Shown one piece after another: positions 8,518 through 16,253 of a stretch of 64,000 bases of DNA. The stretch lies in assembly GCA_003674045.1 (NCBI GenBank), contig PENC01000012.1:62001-126000 (forward strand), in the 5' to 3' direction. Origin of the DNA: Streptomyces griseocarneus (GTDB lineage: Bacteria > Actinomycetota > Actinomycetes > Streptomycetales > Streptomycetaceae). Under the pieces are notes generated by a model that did not search any database, was not told the origin of the DNA, and worked only from the letters and a program-made list of their open reading frames with translations. The position numbers and the translations under genes were made by a program. Every line of letters begins with the position of its first letter. Position 1 is the stretch's first letter.

Positions 8518-8760
8518 ATGCAGCAGATTGCCGGCTGGCACGTGGAAATCGAGTTCGCCGAGGACGAGACGCATACGCGGGCGGCGGGGCTGCTGCGGCT
8601 GCGGGACGGCACCGAGCTGCGCGGGCGGGGCCAGGCCACGCGCGACCCCCGGGACCCGGACGAGCGCCGGATCGGTGAGGAGCTGGCCGGGGGACGAGCC
8701 CTTCTCGACATCGGGCAGCAGCTGCTGGCGAAGGCGGGGGCGGAGGTTCAGCACCTGTGA
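8518..8760 (+). CDS. DUF1876 (dsRBD-like fold) protein
   Basis: 80 aa from ATG 8518 with GGAGAGG at 8505-8511. The sequence follows the DUF1876 pattern: WHVEIEFAEDETHTRA, an ELRGRGQATRDPRDPD turn and RIGEELAGGRALLDIGQQLL helices. These small actinobacterial proteins are abundant but of unknown function. It is divergent from the HtrA-like gene and convergent with the 5'-nucleotidase gene, so it is a single-gene unit. Longer upstream in-frame starts lack a ribosome-binding site. Confidence 0.85.
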   Translation: MQQIAGWHVEIEFAEDETHTRAAGLLRLRDGTELRGRGQATRDPRDPDERRIGEELAGGRALLDIGQQLLAKAGAEVQHL

Positions 8761-8768
8761 GCGCGACA

Positions 8769-8795
8769 GGGGTCCGGAGCGCAGCCCCGGACCCC
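8769..8795. terminator. Hairpin between convergent genes
   Basis: GGGGTCCGG pairs with CCGGACCCC across nine bases, between the ends of the DUF1876 gene and the convergent 5'-nucleotidase gene. There is no T-run, which is common for Streptomyces terminators. It could serve both strands. Confidence 0.5.
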
Positions 8796-8814
8796 CGTCA
8801 CCGACGTATCGCTG

Positions 8815-10608
8815 CTACTTCACGACCGTGATGCGGTCCGCCTTCGGCGGGGCCAGCGGGGTCGTCTTCGACGAGTGCGCCGTCAGGTAGGCGATGAAGG
8901 CGTCCACGTCCGAGGTCGTGAGCTTCTTGTTCGTGCCCGCCTTGAAGGCCGGGAAGCCGTCGCCGCCGCCCGCCAGGAACTCGTTCGCCGCGACGCGGTA
9001 CGTCTTGGCCGGGTCGATCGGCGTGCCGTTCAGCTTCAGCGTGGACAGGTCGATCCGCGCCGCGCCCTTCTTGGTGAGGTCGAGCGTGTAGGTCAGGCCC
9101 TTGCTCACCTGGAGGATCTTCGGCTCCGCCTCGTTGGGGCCGCTGACCTGCTGCTGGAGCAGGGAGATCAGCTGGGCGCCGGTGAGGTCGACCGAGGCCA
9201 TCATGTTCGTGAAGGGCTGCACGGTGAACGCCTCGCCGTACGTCACCACGCCGTCGCCTTCCGAGCCCGACGCCTTGTAGGCCAGGTCGGAACGGATGCC
9301 TCCGGGGTTCATGAGGGCGATCTGGGCACCGCCCTTGTCGGCCGGGGCCAGGGCCTCCAGCTGGGCGTCCGCGATGACGTCGCCGAGCGGCTTCTCGTAC
9401 GCCTCCGAGCCGCGGCCGTTGATGTCCGCCGAGATGTAGCCCACCGGCTTGTTGGCCACCGGGGCGGCCAGCTTCTTCCAGCGGTCGATGAGCGCCGACA
9501 TGTCGGGCGCCTTCGGCTGGTCGCGGTTCACGACGTGGTTGGCCGCGCGGGGGTGCTTCGCGGGCGTACGGACGATGTCCTTCGTCTTCCGGTCGTACGT
9601 CAGCGTCGTCTCGGTGTAGAGCCGTCCGAAGGACGCCGCCGAGGTCACCGTGCGGGGCGCGCCCGACGGGTCCGGGATGGTGCAGTTGTACGCGGCGTGC
9701 GTGTGGCCCGTGACCAGCGCGTCCACCTTCGGGGTGACCTGCTTGGCGATGTCCACGATCGCGCCCGAGATCCCCGCGCCCGGGCCGGGGGTGTCGCAGT
9801 CGTAGTTGTACGCGCCGGAGGCGGGCAGGCCGCCCTCGTGGATGAGCGCCACGATCGCCTTCACGCCCTGACGGTCGAGCTCCTGGGCGTACTTGTTGAT
9901 CGTCTCGACCTCGCCGCCGAACTTCAGGCCCTTCACGCCCTCCGCGGTGACGACGTCCGGCGTGCCCTTGAGCGTGACGCCGATGAAGCCGATCTTCACG
10001 CCGTTGTGCTTCCACACGGTGTACGGCTTGAGGATGGGCTTGCCGGTCTTCTCGTCCGTGACGTTCGCGGCGAGGTACGGGAAGTCCGCGCCCTTGAACT
10101 TCTTGCCCTTCTCGTAGCAGCCGTCCTTCGGGTGGCAGCCGCCCTTCTGCTTGCGTATCAGCTCGTCGCGGCCGCGGTCGAACTCGTGGTTGCCGACGGA
10201 CGTGACGTCGAGGCCGAGCTTGTTCATCGCCTCGATGCTCGGCTCGTCGTGGAACATCCCGGACATCAGGGGGCTCGCGCCCACCATGTCGCCCGCGCCC
10301 GCCGTCACCGAGTAGGGGTGGCCCTTGCGGGCCGCGCGCAGTGAGCTCGCGAGGTACTCGACGCCGCCCGCGGGGACGGTCTTCTTGGAGCCGTCCGGCT
10401 GGAGCTCGGTCACCGTGCCGGAGGAGCCCTGCGGGGGCTCCAGGTTGCCGTGGAAGTCGTTGAACGACAGCATCTGCACGTCGACCGTACGGCTGTGATG
10501 GGCGCTCGCCGGGCCTGCCGTGGCGAGAACGCCGGAGGCGGCGGCGAGGACGGCGACCGTCGTCGTCAGCCGTCTGGACAGACGCTTCCGTGGCGGCGTC
10601 GCTGACAT
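8815..10608 (-). CDS. Secreted 5'-nucleotidase / bifunctional UshA-like metallophosphatase
   Basis: 597 aa from ATG 10608 (MSATPPRKRL), which has AAAGGGGAACAA before it; an ATG six codons upstream is poorer. A signal peptide ends near ASAHH. The metallophosphatase ligands show as SFNDFHGNL, GNHEFDRG and GHTHAAYN, and the C-terminal nucleotidase domain has MNPGGIRSDL. The enzyme releases phosphate from extracellular nucleotides for uptake. In S. coelicolor the homologue is known as a phosphate-starvation gene. A weak PHO-box-like pair of 11-base units (GTTGACCGTAG, GCTTCGCCCGA, minus strand) lies at 10676-10697, about 70 bases upstream. Confidence 0.93.
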   Translation of the reverse strand: MSATPPRKRLSRRLTTTVAVLAAASGVLATAGPASAHHSRTVDVQMLSFNDFHGNLEPPQGSSGTVTELQPDGSKKTVPAGGVEYLASSLRAARKGHPYSVTAGAGDMVGASPLMSGMFHDEPSIEAMNKLGLDVTSVGNHEFDRGRDELIRKQKGGCHPKDGCYEKGKKFKGADFPYLAANVTDEKTGKPILKPYTVWKHNGVKIGFIGVTLKGTPDVVTAEGVKGLKFGGEVETINKYAQELDRQGVKAIVALIHEGGLPASGAYNYDCDTPGPGAGISGAIVDIAKQVTPKVDALVTGHTHAAYNCTIPDPSGAPRTVTSAASFGRLYTETTLTYDRKTKDIVRTPAKHPRAANHVVNRDQPKAPDMSALIDRWKKLAAPVANKPVGYISADINGRGSEAYEKPLGDVIADAQLEALAPADKGGAQIALMNPGGIRSDLAYKASGSEGDGVVTYGEAFTVQPFTNMMASVDLTGAQLISLLQQQVSGPNEAEPKILQVSKGLTYTLDLTKKGAARIDLSTLKLNGTPIDPAKTYRVAANEFLAGGGDGFPAFKAGTNKKLTTSDVDAFIAYLTAHSSKTTPLAPPKADRITVVK

Positions 10609-10790
10609 TTGTTCCCCTTTATGCATCTTTGGTGTGCGTCCGGGCGCGTGCGAGCCCGGACGCGGGTGTTGCGGGTCGGGCGAAGCCTACGGTCAACGCG
10701 CGTAGTGCGACAGGAGCGTTGAGGTGACGATCCGGTGGCACCCTGTCGTCCGGCGGCCTCGATGTCACCCCCGGAACGTAGGCTCGCCCC

Positions 10791-11723
10791 ATGAGTAGTG
10801 ACGTCGCGAACAACAACACAGGCGGACAGCAGCGGTCGGTCGACGTGGTGGAGGAACTGACGCCGGAGGGGGCGCGGGATGTCCTGCGACTGATCGAGGC
10901 GGCCGCCGCCGTGGACGGCCAGCCCGCCGTCTCGGAGCAGGGCAGGCTGCAGCTCGAGGGGCGCCGTCCCGGCGTCCGGCACGTACTGCTGCGCGACGGG
11001 CAGGGCGAGCTCGTCGGCTACGGCCAGCTGGAGGAGGGCGACCCGGTCGAGGCCCCGGCGGGCGAGCTCGTCGTGCACCCGGACAAGCGCGGCCGCGGCC
11101 ACGGGCGGGCGCTGGGCGGCGTGCTGCTGGCGGAGTCCGGCAAGCGGCTGCGGATCTGGGCGCACGGCGGGCACCCGGCGGCGCGGCACCTCGCGCAGGT
11201 GCTCGGGCTGAGCCTCTTCCGCGAGCTGCGGCAGATGCGGCGGCCACTGGCGGGCCTCTCCCTGGGCGAGCCGGTCCTGCCGCCCGGCGTGACCGTACGG
11301 ACGTTCCGCCCCGGCGAGGACGACGCTGCCTGGCTGGCCGTGAACGCCGCCGCGTTCGCCCACCACCCGGAGCAGGGCTCCCTCACACAGCGGGACCTGG
11401 ACGACCGCAAGGCCACGTCGTGGTTCGACCCCGAGGGCTTCTTCCTGGCGGAGCGCGAGGGCGAGATCGTCGCCTTCCACTGGACGAAGGTGCACGCGGC
11501 GGAGCGGCTGGGCGAGGTCTACGTGCTGGGCGTGAAGCCCGGGGCGCAGGGCGGCGGCCTCGGCAAGGCCCTGACGGCCGTCGGACTGCGGCATCTGGCG
11601 GAGGCGGGGCTGCCGACGGCGATGCTTTATGTGGATGCGGACAACTTGGCGGCGGTGGCGGTTTACGAGGGTATGGGGTTCGAGGTGTACGAGACGGATC
11701 TGATGTACCGGACGGAGAGCTGA
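10791..11723 (+). CDS. mshD: Mycothiol synthase (double GNAT)
   Basis: 310 aa with two GNAT domains. The N-terminal one has VVHPDKRGRGHGRALGG; the C-terminal one has VLGVKPGAQGGGLGKALTAVG and the terminal YEGMGFEVYETDLMY, which is characteristic of MshD. The enzyme acetylates Cys-GlcN-Ins with acetyl-CoA in the last step of mycothiol synthesis. The first pathway enzyme, MshA, is encoded about 8 kb downstream in this window. The gene stands alone, divergent from the 5'-nucleotidase gene and followed by intergenic repeats. Confidence 0.95.
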   Translation: MSSDVANNNTGGQQRSVDVVEELTPEGARDVLRLIEAAAAVDGQPAVSEQGRLQLEGRRPGVRHVLLRDGQGELVGYGQLEEGDPVEAPAGELVVHPDKRGRGHGRALGGVLLAESGKRLRIWAHGGHPAARHLAQVLGLSLFRELRQMRRPLAGLSLGEPVLPPGVTVRTFRPGEDDAAWLAVNAAAFAHHPEQGSLTQRDLDDRKATSWFDPEGFFLAEREGEIVAFHWTKVHAAERLGEVYVLGVKPGAQGGGLGKALTAVGLRHLAEAGLPTAMLYVDADNLAAVAVYEGMGFEVYETDLMYRTES

Positions 11724-11741
11724 GGGGCTGCGCCGCCGGGC

Positions 11742-11912
11742 GGTGCGCCTAGTGGGGTGCTTCTTGCGCCGGGCGCGCGGCTGCGGGTGTGTTGTGGCTT
11801 GTCGCGCAGTTCCCCGCGCCCCTGACGGGGCGCTGGTCGCGCCCGCGCGGCGGAGCCGCACAGTGTCACAGGCCCGCGCCCCTTGCGGGGCGGTGGTCCC
11901 GCGTCGTCAGGG
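11742..11912. repeat. Interspersed repeat, types A+B
   Basis: The sequence begins GCGCCTAGTGGGGTGC and contains TTGTGGCTTGTCGCGCAG plus TTCCCCGCGCCCCT, then the B module GCGCGGCGGAGCCGCAC with AGTGTCACAGGCCCGCGCCCC. It sits directly after mshD and may provide its transcription end. Confidence 0.8.
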
Positions 11913-11960
11913 AGAATGCTGCGTCGTTCCGGTTCGTTTGACAGGGGTGAGGGGGTGGAC

Positions 11961-11992
11961 CACCCTTTCACTAGTCAAGTAGTGAAAGGGTG
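11961..11992. promoter_or_regulatory. Palindromic operator before the GntR/YtrA gene
   Basis: CACCCTTTCACTA and TAGTGAAAGGGTG form a perfect 13-bp inverted repeat around GTCAAG. It ends 6 bases before the chosen GntR start codon. YtrA-subfamily regulators usually repress their own operon, so this is very likely the autoregulatory operator. The right arm also supplies the AAAGGG that can act as ribosome-binding site, so repressor binding and translation start are packed together. Confidence 0.75.
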
Positions 11993-11998
11993 AGGCGC

Positions 11999-12388
11999 GT
12001 GGTCGAGTTCCGCATCGACCGGCGCAGCGGTGTCGCCACCTACCTGCAGATCGTCCATCAGGTGGAGCAAGCCCTGCGCCTCGGCCTGCTCGCCCCCGGC
12101 GACAAGCTGCCCACGGCCAAGGAGGTCGTCGCGGCCACGGCCATCAACCCGAACACCGTCCTCAAGGCCTACCGCGAGCTCACCCGCGATGGCCTGGTCG
12201 AGGCGCGCCCAGGGCTCGGTACGTTCGTGCGGCGCTCGCTGGCGAGGCCGCAGGCCGGCGCCGACTCCCCGCTGCGCGCGGAGCTGGCCGACTGGATGGG
12301 CCGCGCCCGCACCGCGGGGCTCGCCCGGGAGGACGTCGCCGCACTGGTCGCCTCCGTCCTGGAGGAGAGCTTCGAGGAGACCCGGTGA
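11999..12388 (+). CDS. GntR-family regulator, YtrA subfamily
   Basis: 129 aa from GTG 11999 (an earlier GTG at 11990 touches the AAAGGG and is less likely). The winged helix is standard: VATYLQIVHQVEQALRLG, then the recognition part EVVAATAINPNTVLKAYREL and DGLVEARPGLGTFV. The short C-terminal helical tail instead of a ligand domain marks the YtrA subfamily, which controls ABC transporter operons. It overlaps the ABC ATPase gene by 4 bp. A perfect palindrome directly upstream is its probable operator. Confidence 0.9.
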   Translation: MVEFRIDRRSGVATYLQIVHQVEQALRLGLLAPGDKLPTAKEVVAATAINPNTVLKAYRELTRDGLVEARPGLGTFVRRSLARPQAGADSPLRAELADWMGRARTAGLAREDVAALVASVLEESFEETR

Positions 12389-13320
12389 CCGAACTGACCT
12401 ACCGGCACGGACACACCGCCCTGGAGGCGGTCGGGCTGGGGGTACGGCGCCGCCGCGCGTGGGCACTGCGCGAGTGTTCCTTCCGGCTGCCCGCCGGGCG
12501 CGTCTGCGCCCTCGTCGGCCCGAACGGCGCGGGCAAGTCCACCCTGCTCTCCCTGGCCGCCGGGCTGCTCCGGCCCGCCGAAGGCTCGATCACCGTCTTC
12601 GGCGGCCGTCCCGGCGACGTCGCCGTGCGGCCCCGCGTCGCGTACGTCTCGCAGGACAAGCCGCTCTTCCCCCGGTTCACCATCGCCGACACCCTGCGCA
12701 TGGGCCGCGAGCTCAACCCCGGGCGCTGGGACCAGGCCGCCGCCGAGCGGCTCGTCGACGGCGGCGGGCTCTCGCACAGCGCCCGCGTCGGCGACCTCTC
12801 GGGCGGCCAGCGCACCCGCGTCGCCCTGGCGCTGGCCCTCGGCAAGCGGCCCGAACTGCTGCTCCTGGACGAGCCGATGGCCGACCTCGACCCGCTCGCC
12901 CGCCACGAGATGACGGCCGCCCTCATGGCGGAGGCGGCCGAACACGCCACCACCGTCGTCATGGCCTCGCATGTGCTGTCCGAGCTCGACGGCGTCTGCG
13001 ACTACCTGCTGCTGATGGCCGACGGGCGCATACGGCTCGCGGGAGAGGTCGAGGATCTCCTCGCCGCCCACGCGGTGGTCGTCGGCCGGCACGAACTGCC
13101 GGGGACGCCGCGGGAATTCTCCCCCCACACGGTGGTCGAGGCCCGTTCGACGGGGCGTCAGCTCACGGCGCTCCTCCGGCCGGACGGGCCTGTGCGGGGC
13201 CCTTGGCGGGCTGCGGAGCCGTCTTTGGAGGAGCTTCTGCTGGCCCACTTGCGGGCGCCGGGTGCGCCCGCACTCCTCACCCCCAGTGCGGAGCCCCGCC
13301 CGCGGCGGGTGGCCGCTTGA
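12385..13320 (+). CDS. ABC transporter ATP-binding protein
   Basis: 311 aa. Walker A is LVGPNGAGKSTLL, the signature LSGGQRTRVALAL, Walker B LLLDEPMADLDPLAR and the H-loop VMASHVLSEL. The C-terminal 80 residues form the regulatory tail common in ABC-2 exporter ATPases. It is translationally coupled to the GntR gene. YtrA-type operons normally continue with an ABC-2 membrane permease, but the next 560 bases here are only repeats and then ppk. Thus this ATPase lacks its usual partner, or works with a permease encoded elsewhere. Confidence 0.92.
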   Translation: MTELTYRHGHTALEAVGLGVRRRRAWALRECSFRLPAGRVCALVGPNGAGKSTLLSLAAGLLRPAEGSITVFGGRPGDVAVRPRVAYVSQDKPLFPRFTIADTLRMGRELNPGRWDQAAAERLVDGGGLSHSARVGDLSGGQRTRVALALALGKRPELLLLDEPMADLDPLARHEMTAALMAEAAEHATTVVMASHVLSELDGVCDYLLLMADGRIRLAGEVEDLLAAHAVVVGRHELPGTPREFSPHTVVEARSTGRQLTALLRPDGPVRGPWRAAEPSLEELLLAHLRAPGAPALLTPSAEPRPRRVAA

Positions 13321-13323
13321 TCG

Positions 13324-13504
13324 TGGCGCCTACTGGGGTTCCCCTTGCGCTCGGTGCGCGGCTGCGGGCCGCATGTGGCTGGTCGCGCAGTTCCCCGCGC
13401 CCCTAAAAAACAGGGGGCTTCGCCCCCTGGCCCCGACGATGTCTGCGGCCTGGTGGGGGCTTGTCGCGCAGTTCCCCGCGCCCCTGACGGGGCGCGCCCG
13501 ACAT
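13324..13504. repeat. Two tandem type A interspersed repeats
   Basis: Two copies of GTCGCGCAGTTCCCCGCGCC are separated by about 95 bases, with a GGGGGCTTCGCCCCC hairpin between them. The gap 13321-13879 holds these repeats, the 179-bp inverted-repeat element and the ppk promoter, but no gene. Confidence 0.8.
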
Positions 13505-13683
13505 CCGGTGGAGGGGGCGGGGCCGGAGGGCGGGTTCTGAAACGACGGTGCATGAAGCACGGCACTCCACCTGGATCGGCCGCACGCACCGCGTTTCAGG
13601 TTCCGGCCGGAGGTCCCGCCCCCGGCCCACCAACCACCCAGGGGCGCGGGGAACGGCGCGACCAGCCACACACGGCCCGCAGA
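13505..13683. repeat. 179-bp inverted-repeat element, left copy
   Basis: This stretch is a close reverse-complement match to 17776-17954, about 90% identical by eye and of equal length. It begins CCGGTGGAGGGGGCGGGGCC and contains CTGAAACGACGGTGCATG, which pairs imperfectly with GCACCGCGTTTCAGG about 50 bases on, so each copy can fold into a long hairpin. The two copies face each other around ppk-CHAD-NUDIX. There is no coding capacity for a transposase, so a MITE-like element is possible. Confidence 0.8.
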
Positions 13684-13737
13684 CGAAGCGCGGGCGGCAA
13701 CCCCTGGTGAGGTGCCGGATTCCCGCGCGTCATGTGG

Positions 13738-13770
13738 GCTTCACCCGTGATTCAACCTCGGTTGCGAGTC
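13738..13770 (+). promoter_or_regulatory. Candidate PHO box upstream of ppk
   Basis: Two adjacent 11-base units, GCTTCACCCGT and GATTCAACCTC, follow the Streptomyces PhoP direct-repeat pattern GTTCACC with 11-base period; a weaker third unit (GGTTGCGAGTC) follows. They lie about 110 bases before the chosen ppk start. ppk of S. lividans/S. coelicolor is known to be under PhoR-PhoP control, which agrees with this site. Confidence 0.65.
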
Positions 13771-13879
13771 TTGCCGAATGCAGCCCGCCGTGCCCCACGC
13801 ACCCGACCGAAGGCTACGCGCCGCGACGGCGATCGTCGCCGACGCGACCGCGCCGCCTGTGGCGCGGAACAATGAAGGC

Positions 13880-16213
13880 ATGACCTCGTCGAGCGCGCAG
13901 GCACAAGACCGTTCACACGGAAATGTTTTCGGCAGCAACGGCTTCGGCGGCGGTTCGGGCGGTTCGGGCAACCCACAGCCCTCCGTCGGTTCGATCGCCG
14001 CGCACAGGCCGTACGCCGTCGTCGCACCGGACTCCCCGGGCCTGGAGCCGGACCTGGACGCCTCGGACCTAGGTACCTATGGAGACCCCGCGTACGGCGA
14101 CGAGGACTTCGGTGACGGGACCGGCGGCGCGTACGGCGAGGAGCCGCTGCCGGAGGGCCGCTTCCTGGACCGGGAGCGCAGTTGGCTCGCGTTCAACGAA
14201 CGGGTCCTGGAGCTCGCAGAGGACCCCGCCACGCCGCTGCTCGAACGCGCCAACTTCCTCGCGATCTTCGCCGGCAACCTCGACGAGTTCTTCATGGTCC
14301 GCGTCGCCGGGCTCAAGCGGCGCATCGCCACCGGCGTCGCCACCCGCTCCGCCGCCGGGCTCCAGCCGCGCGAGGTGCTGGAACAGATCTGGACTCGTTC
14401 CCGCGAGCTCATGGCCCGGCACGCCGCCTGCTACCAGCAGGACGTCGCCCCCGAGCTCGCCGAGCGCGGCATCCACCTGATCCGCTGGCCCGAGCTGACC
14501 GAGAAGGAGCAGGGCCGCCTCTTCACGCTCTTCCGCCAGCAGATCTTCCCCGTGCTGACGCCGCTGGCCGTGGACCCCGCGCACCCCTTCCCGTACATCT
14601 CCGGGCTCTCCCTCAACCTCGCCGTCGTGGTGCGCAACCCCGTCAGTGGCCATGACCACTTCGCACGTGTGAAGGTTCCGCCGCTGCTCTCCCGGTTCCT
14701 GGAGGCCTCCCCGCAGCGGTACGTGCCGCTGGAGGACGTGATCGCGGCCCACCTGGAGGAGCTCTTCCCCGGCATGGAGGTGCTCGCGCACCACATGTTC
14801 CGGGTGACGCGCAACGAGGACCTGGAGGTCGAGGAGGACGACGCCGAGAACCTGCTCCAGGCGCTGGAGAAGGAGCTCATGCGGCGCCGTTTCGGCCCGC
14901 CCGTGCGGCTGGAGGTCGAGGAGACCATCGACCCGTACGTCCTCGATCTGCTGGTGCGCGAGCTGAAGATCACCGACGCCGAGGTCTACCCGCTGCCGGG
15001 CCCGCTCGACCTCACCGCGCTCTTCCGCATAGCGTCCCTCGACCGGCCCGAGCTCAAGTACCCCAAGTTCGTCGCGGGCACCCACCGTGACCTCGCCGAG
15101 GTCGAGTCCGCCTCCGCGCCCGACATCTTCGCCGCCCTGCGCGAGCGCGACGTGCTCCTGCACCACCCGTACGACTCGTTCTCCACCTCCGTGCAGGCGT
15201 TCCTGGAGCAGGCCGCGGCCGACCCCGACGTCCTCGCCATCAAGCAGACGCTCTACCGCACCTCCGGCGACTCCCCGATCGTCGATGCCCTGATAGACGC
15301 GGCCGAGTCCGGCAAGCAGGTCCTCGTCCTCGTCGAGATCAAGGCCCGTTTCGACGAACAGGCCAACATCAAGTGGGCGCGGAAGCTGGAGGAGGCGGGC
15401 TGCCACGTCGTCTACGGGCTCGTCGGCCTCAAGACGCACTGCAAGCTCTCCCTCGTGGTCCGGCAGGAGGGCGACGTGCTGCGCCGCTACTCCCACGTCG
15501 GCACCGGCAACTACCACCCCAAGACCGCGCGCCTCTACGAGGACCTCGGCCTGCTCACCGCGGACCCGCAGGTCGGCGCCGACCTCTCCGACCTCTTCAA
15601 CCGGCTCTCCGGCTACTCCCGCCGCGAGACCTACCGGCGGCTGCTCGTGGCCCCGCGCTCGCTGCGCGACGGGCTGATCGCCCGCATCGCCAAGGAGATC
15701 GCCCACCACAGGGCCGGGCGCCCCGCCTACGTCCACATCAAGGTCAACTCGATGGTCGACGAGGCCGTCGTCGACGCCCTCTACCGCGCCTCGCGGGCCG
15801 GGGTGCCGGTGGACGTCTGGGTGCGCGGCATATGCGCCCTGCGGCCGGGCGTGGCCGGGCTCTCCGAGAACATCCGGGTGCGCAGCGTGCTCGGACGGTT
15901 CCTCGAACACTCCCGGGTCTTCGCGTTCGGGAACGGTGGCGAGCCCGAGGTGTGGCTCGGCAGCGCCGACATGATGCACCGCAACCTCGACCGGCGCATC
16001 GAGACACTCGTGCGGGTCACCGACCCCGCGCACCGGGCCTCGCTCGGACGGCTGCTGGAGACCGGGATGTCCGACTCCACCGCCTCCTGGCACCTCGGCC
16101 CGGACGGCAACTGGCGGCGCCACGCGACGGACGCCGACGGACAGCCGCTGCCCAACGTACAAGAGATGCTCATAGATGCGCGGAGGCGCCGGCGTGGCTC
16201 GACGACCCCATGA
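13880..16213 (+). CDS. ppk: Polyphosphate kinase
   Basis: 777 aa from ATG 13880 (MTSSSAQAQD); an in-frame ATG at 13778 would add 34 residues without family likeness, so the start is moderately certain. A Gly/acidic N-terminal extension of about 95 residues precedes the PPK1 fold (LDRERSWLAFNERVLELA, NLDEFFMVRVAGL). The phospho-histidine motif is YSHVGTGNYHPKTARLYEDL, and the second C-terminal domain includes WLGSADMMHRNLDRRIE. It reversibly makes polyphosphate from ATP. The next gene encodes a CHAD (polyP-binding) protein, and a candidate PHO box lies upstream. Confidence 0.96.
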   Translation: MTSSSAQAQDRSHGNVFGSNGFGGGSGGSGNPQPSVGSIAAHRPYAVVAPDSPGLEPDLDASDLGTYGDPAYGDEDFGDGTGGAYGEEPLPEGRFLDRERSWLAFNERVLELAEDPATPLLERANFLAIFAGNLDEFFMVRVAGLKRRIATGVATRSAAGLQPREVLEQIWTRSRELMARHAACYQQDVAPELAERGIHLIRWPELTEKEQGRLFTLFRQQIFPVLTPLAVDPAHPFPYISGLSLNLAVVVRNPVSGHDHFARVKVPPLLSRFLEASPQRYVPLEDVIAAHLEELFPGMEVLAHHMFRVTRNEDLEVEEDDAENLLQALEKELMRRRFGPPVRLEVEETIDPYVLDLLVRELKITDAEVYPLPGPLDLTALFRIASLDRPELKYPKFVAGTHRDLAEVESASAPDIFAALRERDVLLHHPYDSFSTSVQAFLEQAAADPDVLAIKQTLYRTSGDSPIVDALIDAAESGKQVLVLVEIKARFDEQANIKWARKLEEAGCHVVYGLVGLKTHCKLSLVVRQEGDVLRRYSHVGTGNYHPKTARLYEDLGLLTADPQVGADLSDLFNRLSGYSRRETYRRLLVAPRSLRDGLIARIAKEIAHHRAGRPAYVHIKVNSMVDEAVVDALYRASRAGVPVDVWVRGICALRPGVAGLSENIRVRSVLGRFLEHSRVFAFGNGGEPEVWLGSADMMHRNLDRRIETLVRVTDPAHRASLGRLLETGMSDSTASWHLGPDGNWRRHATDADGQPLPNVQEMLIDARRRRRGSTTP

Positions 16214-16253
16214 CCCGCTGCCGGCGATCACTGTGCCCGGGGGACAGGACGTG

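Noticed and set aside
8798..10344. Long frames on both strands over the 5'-nucleotidase gene.
   Set aside because: Shadow frames typical of high-GC DNA; the metallophosphatase motifs lie in the listed frame only.
13778..13879. N-terminal extension of ppk by 34 codons.
   Set aside because: Not family-like and the first part is close to the PHO-box promoter; the later ATG gives the usual length, though its ribosome-binding site is also weak.
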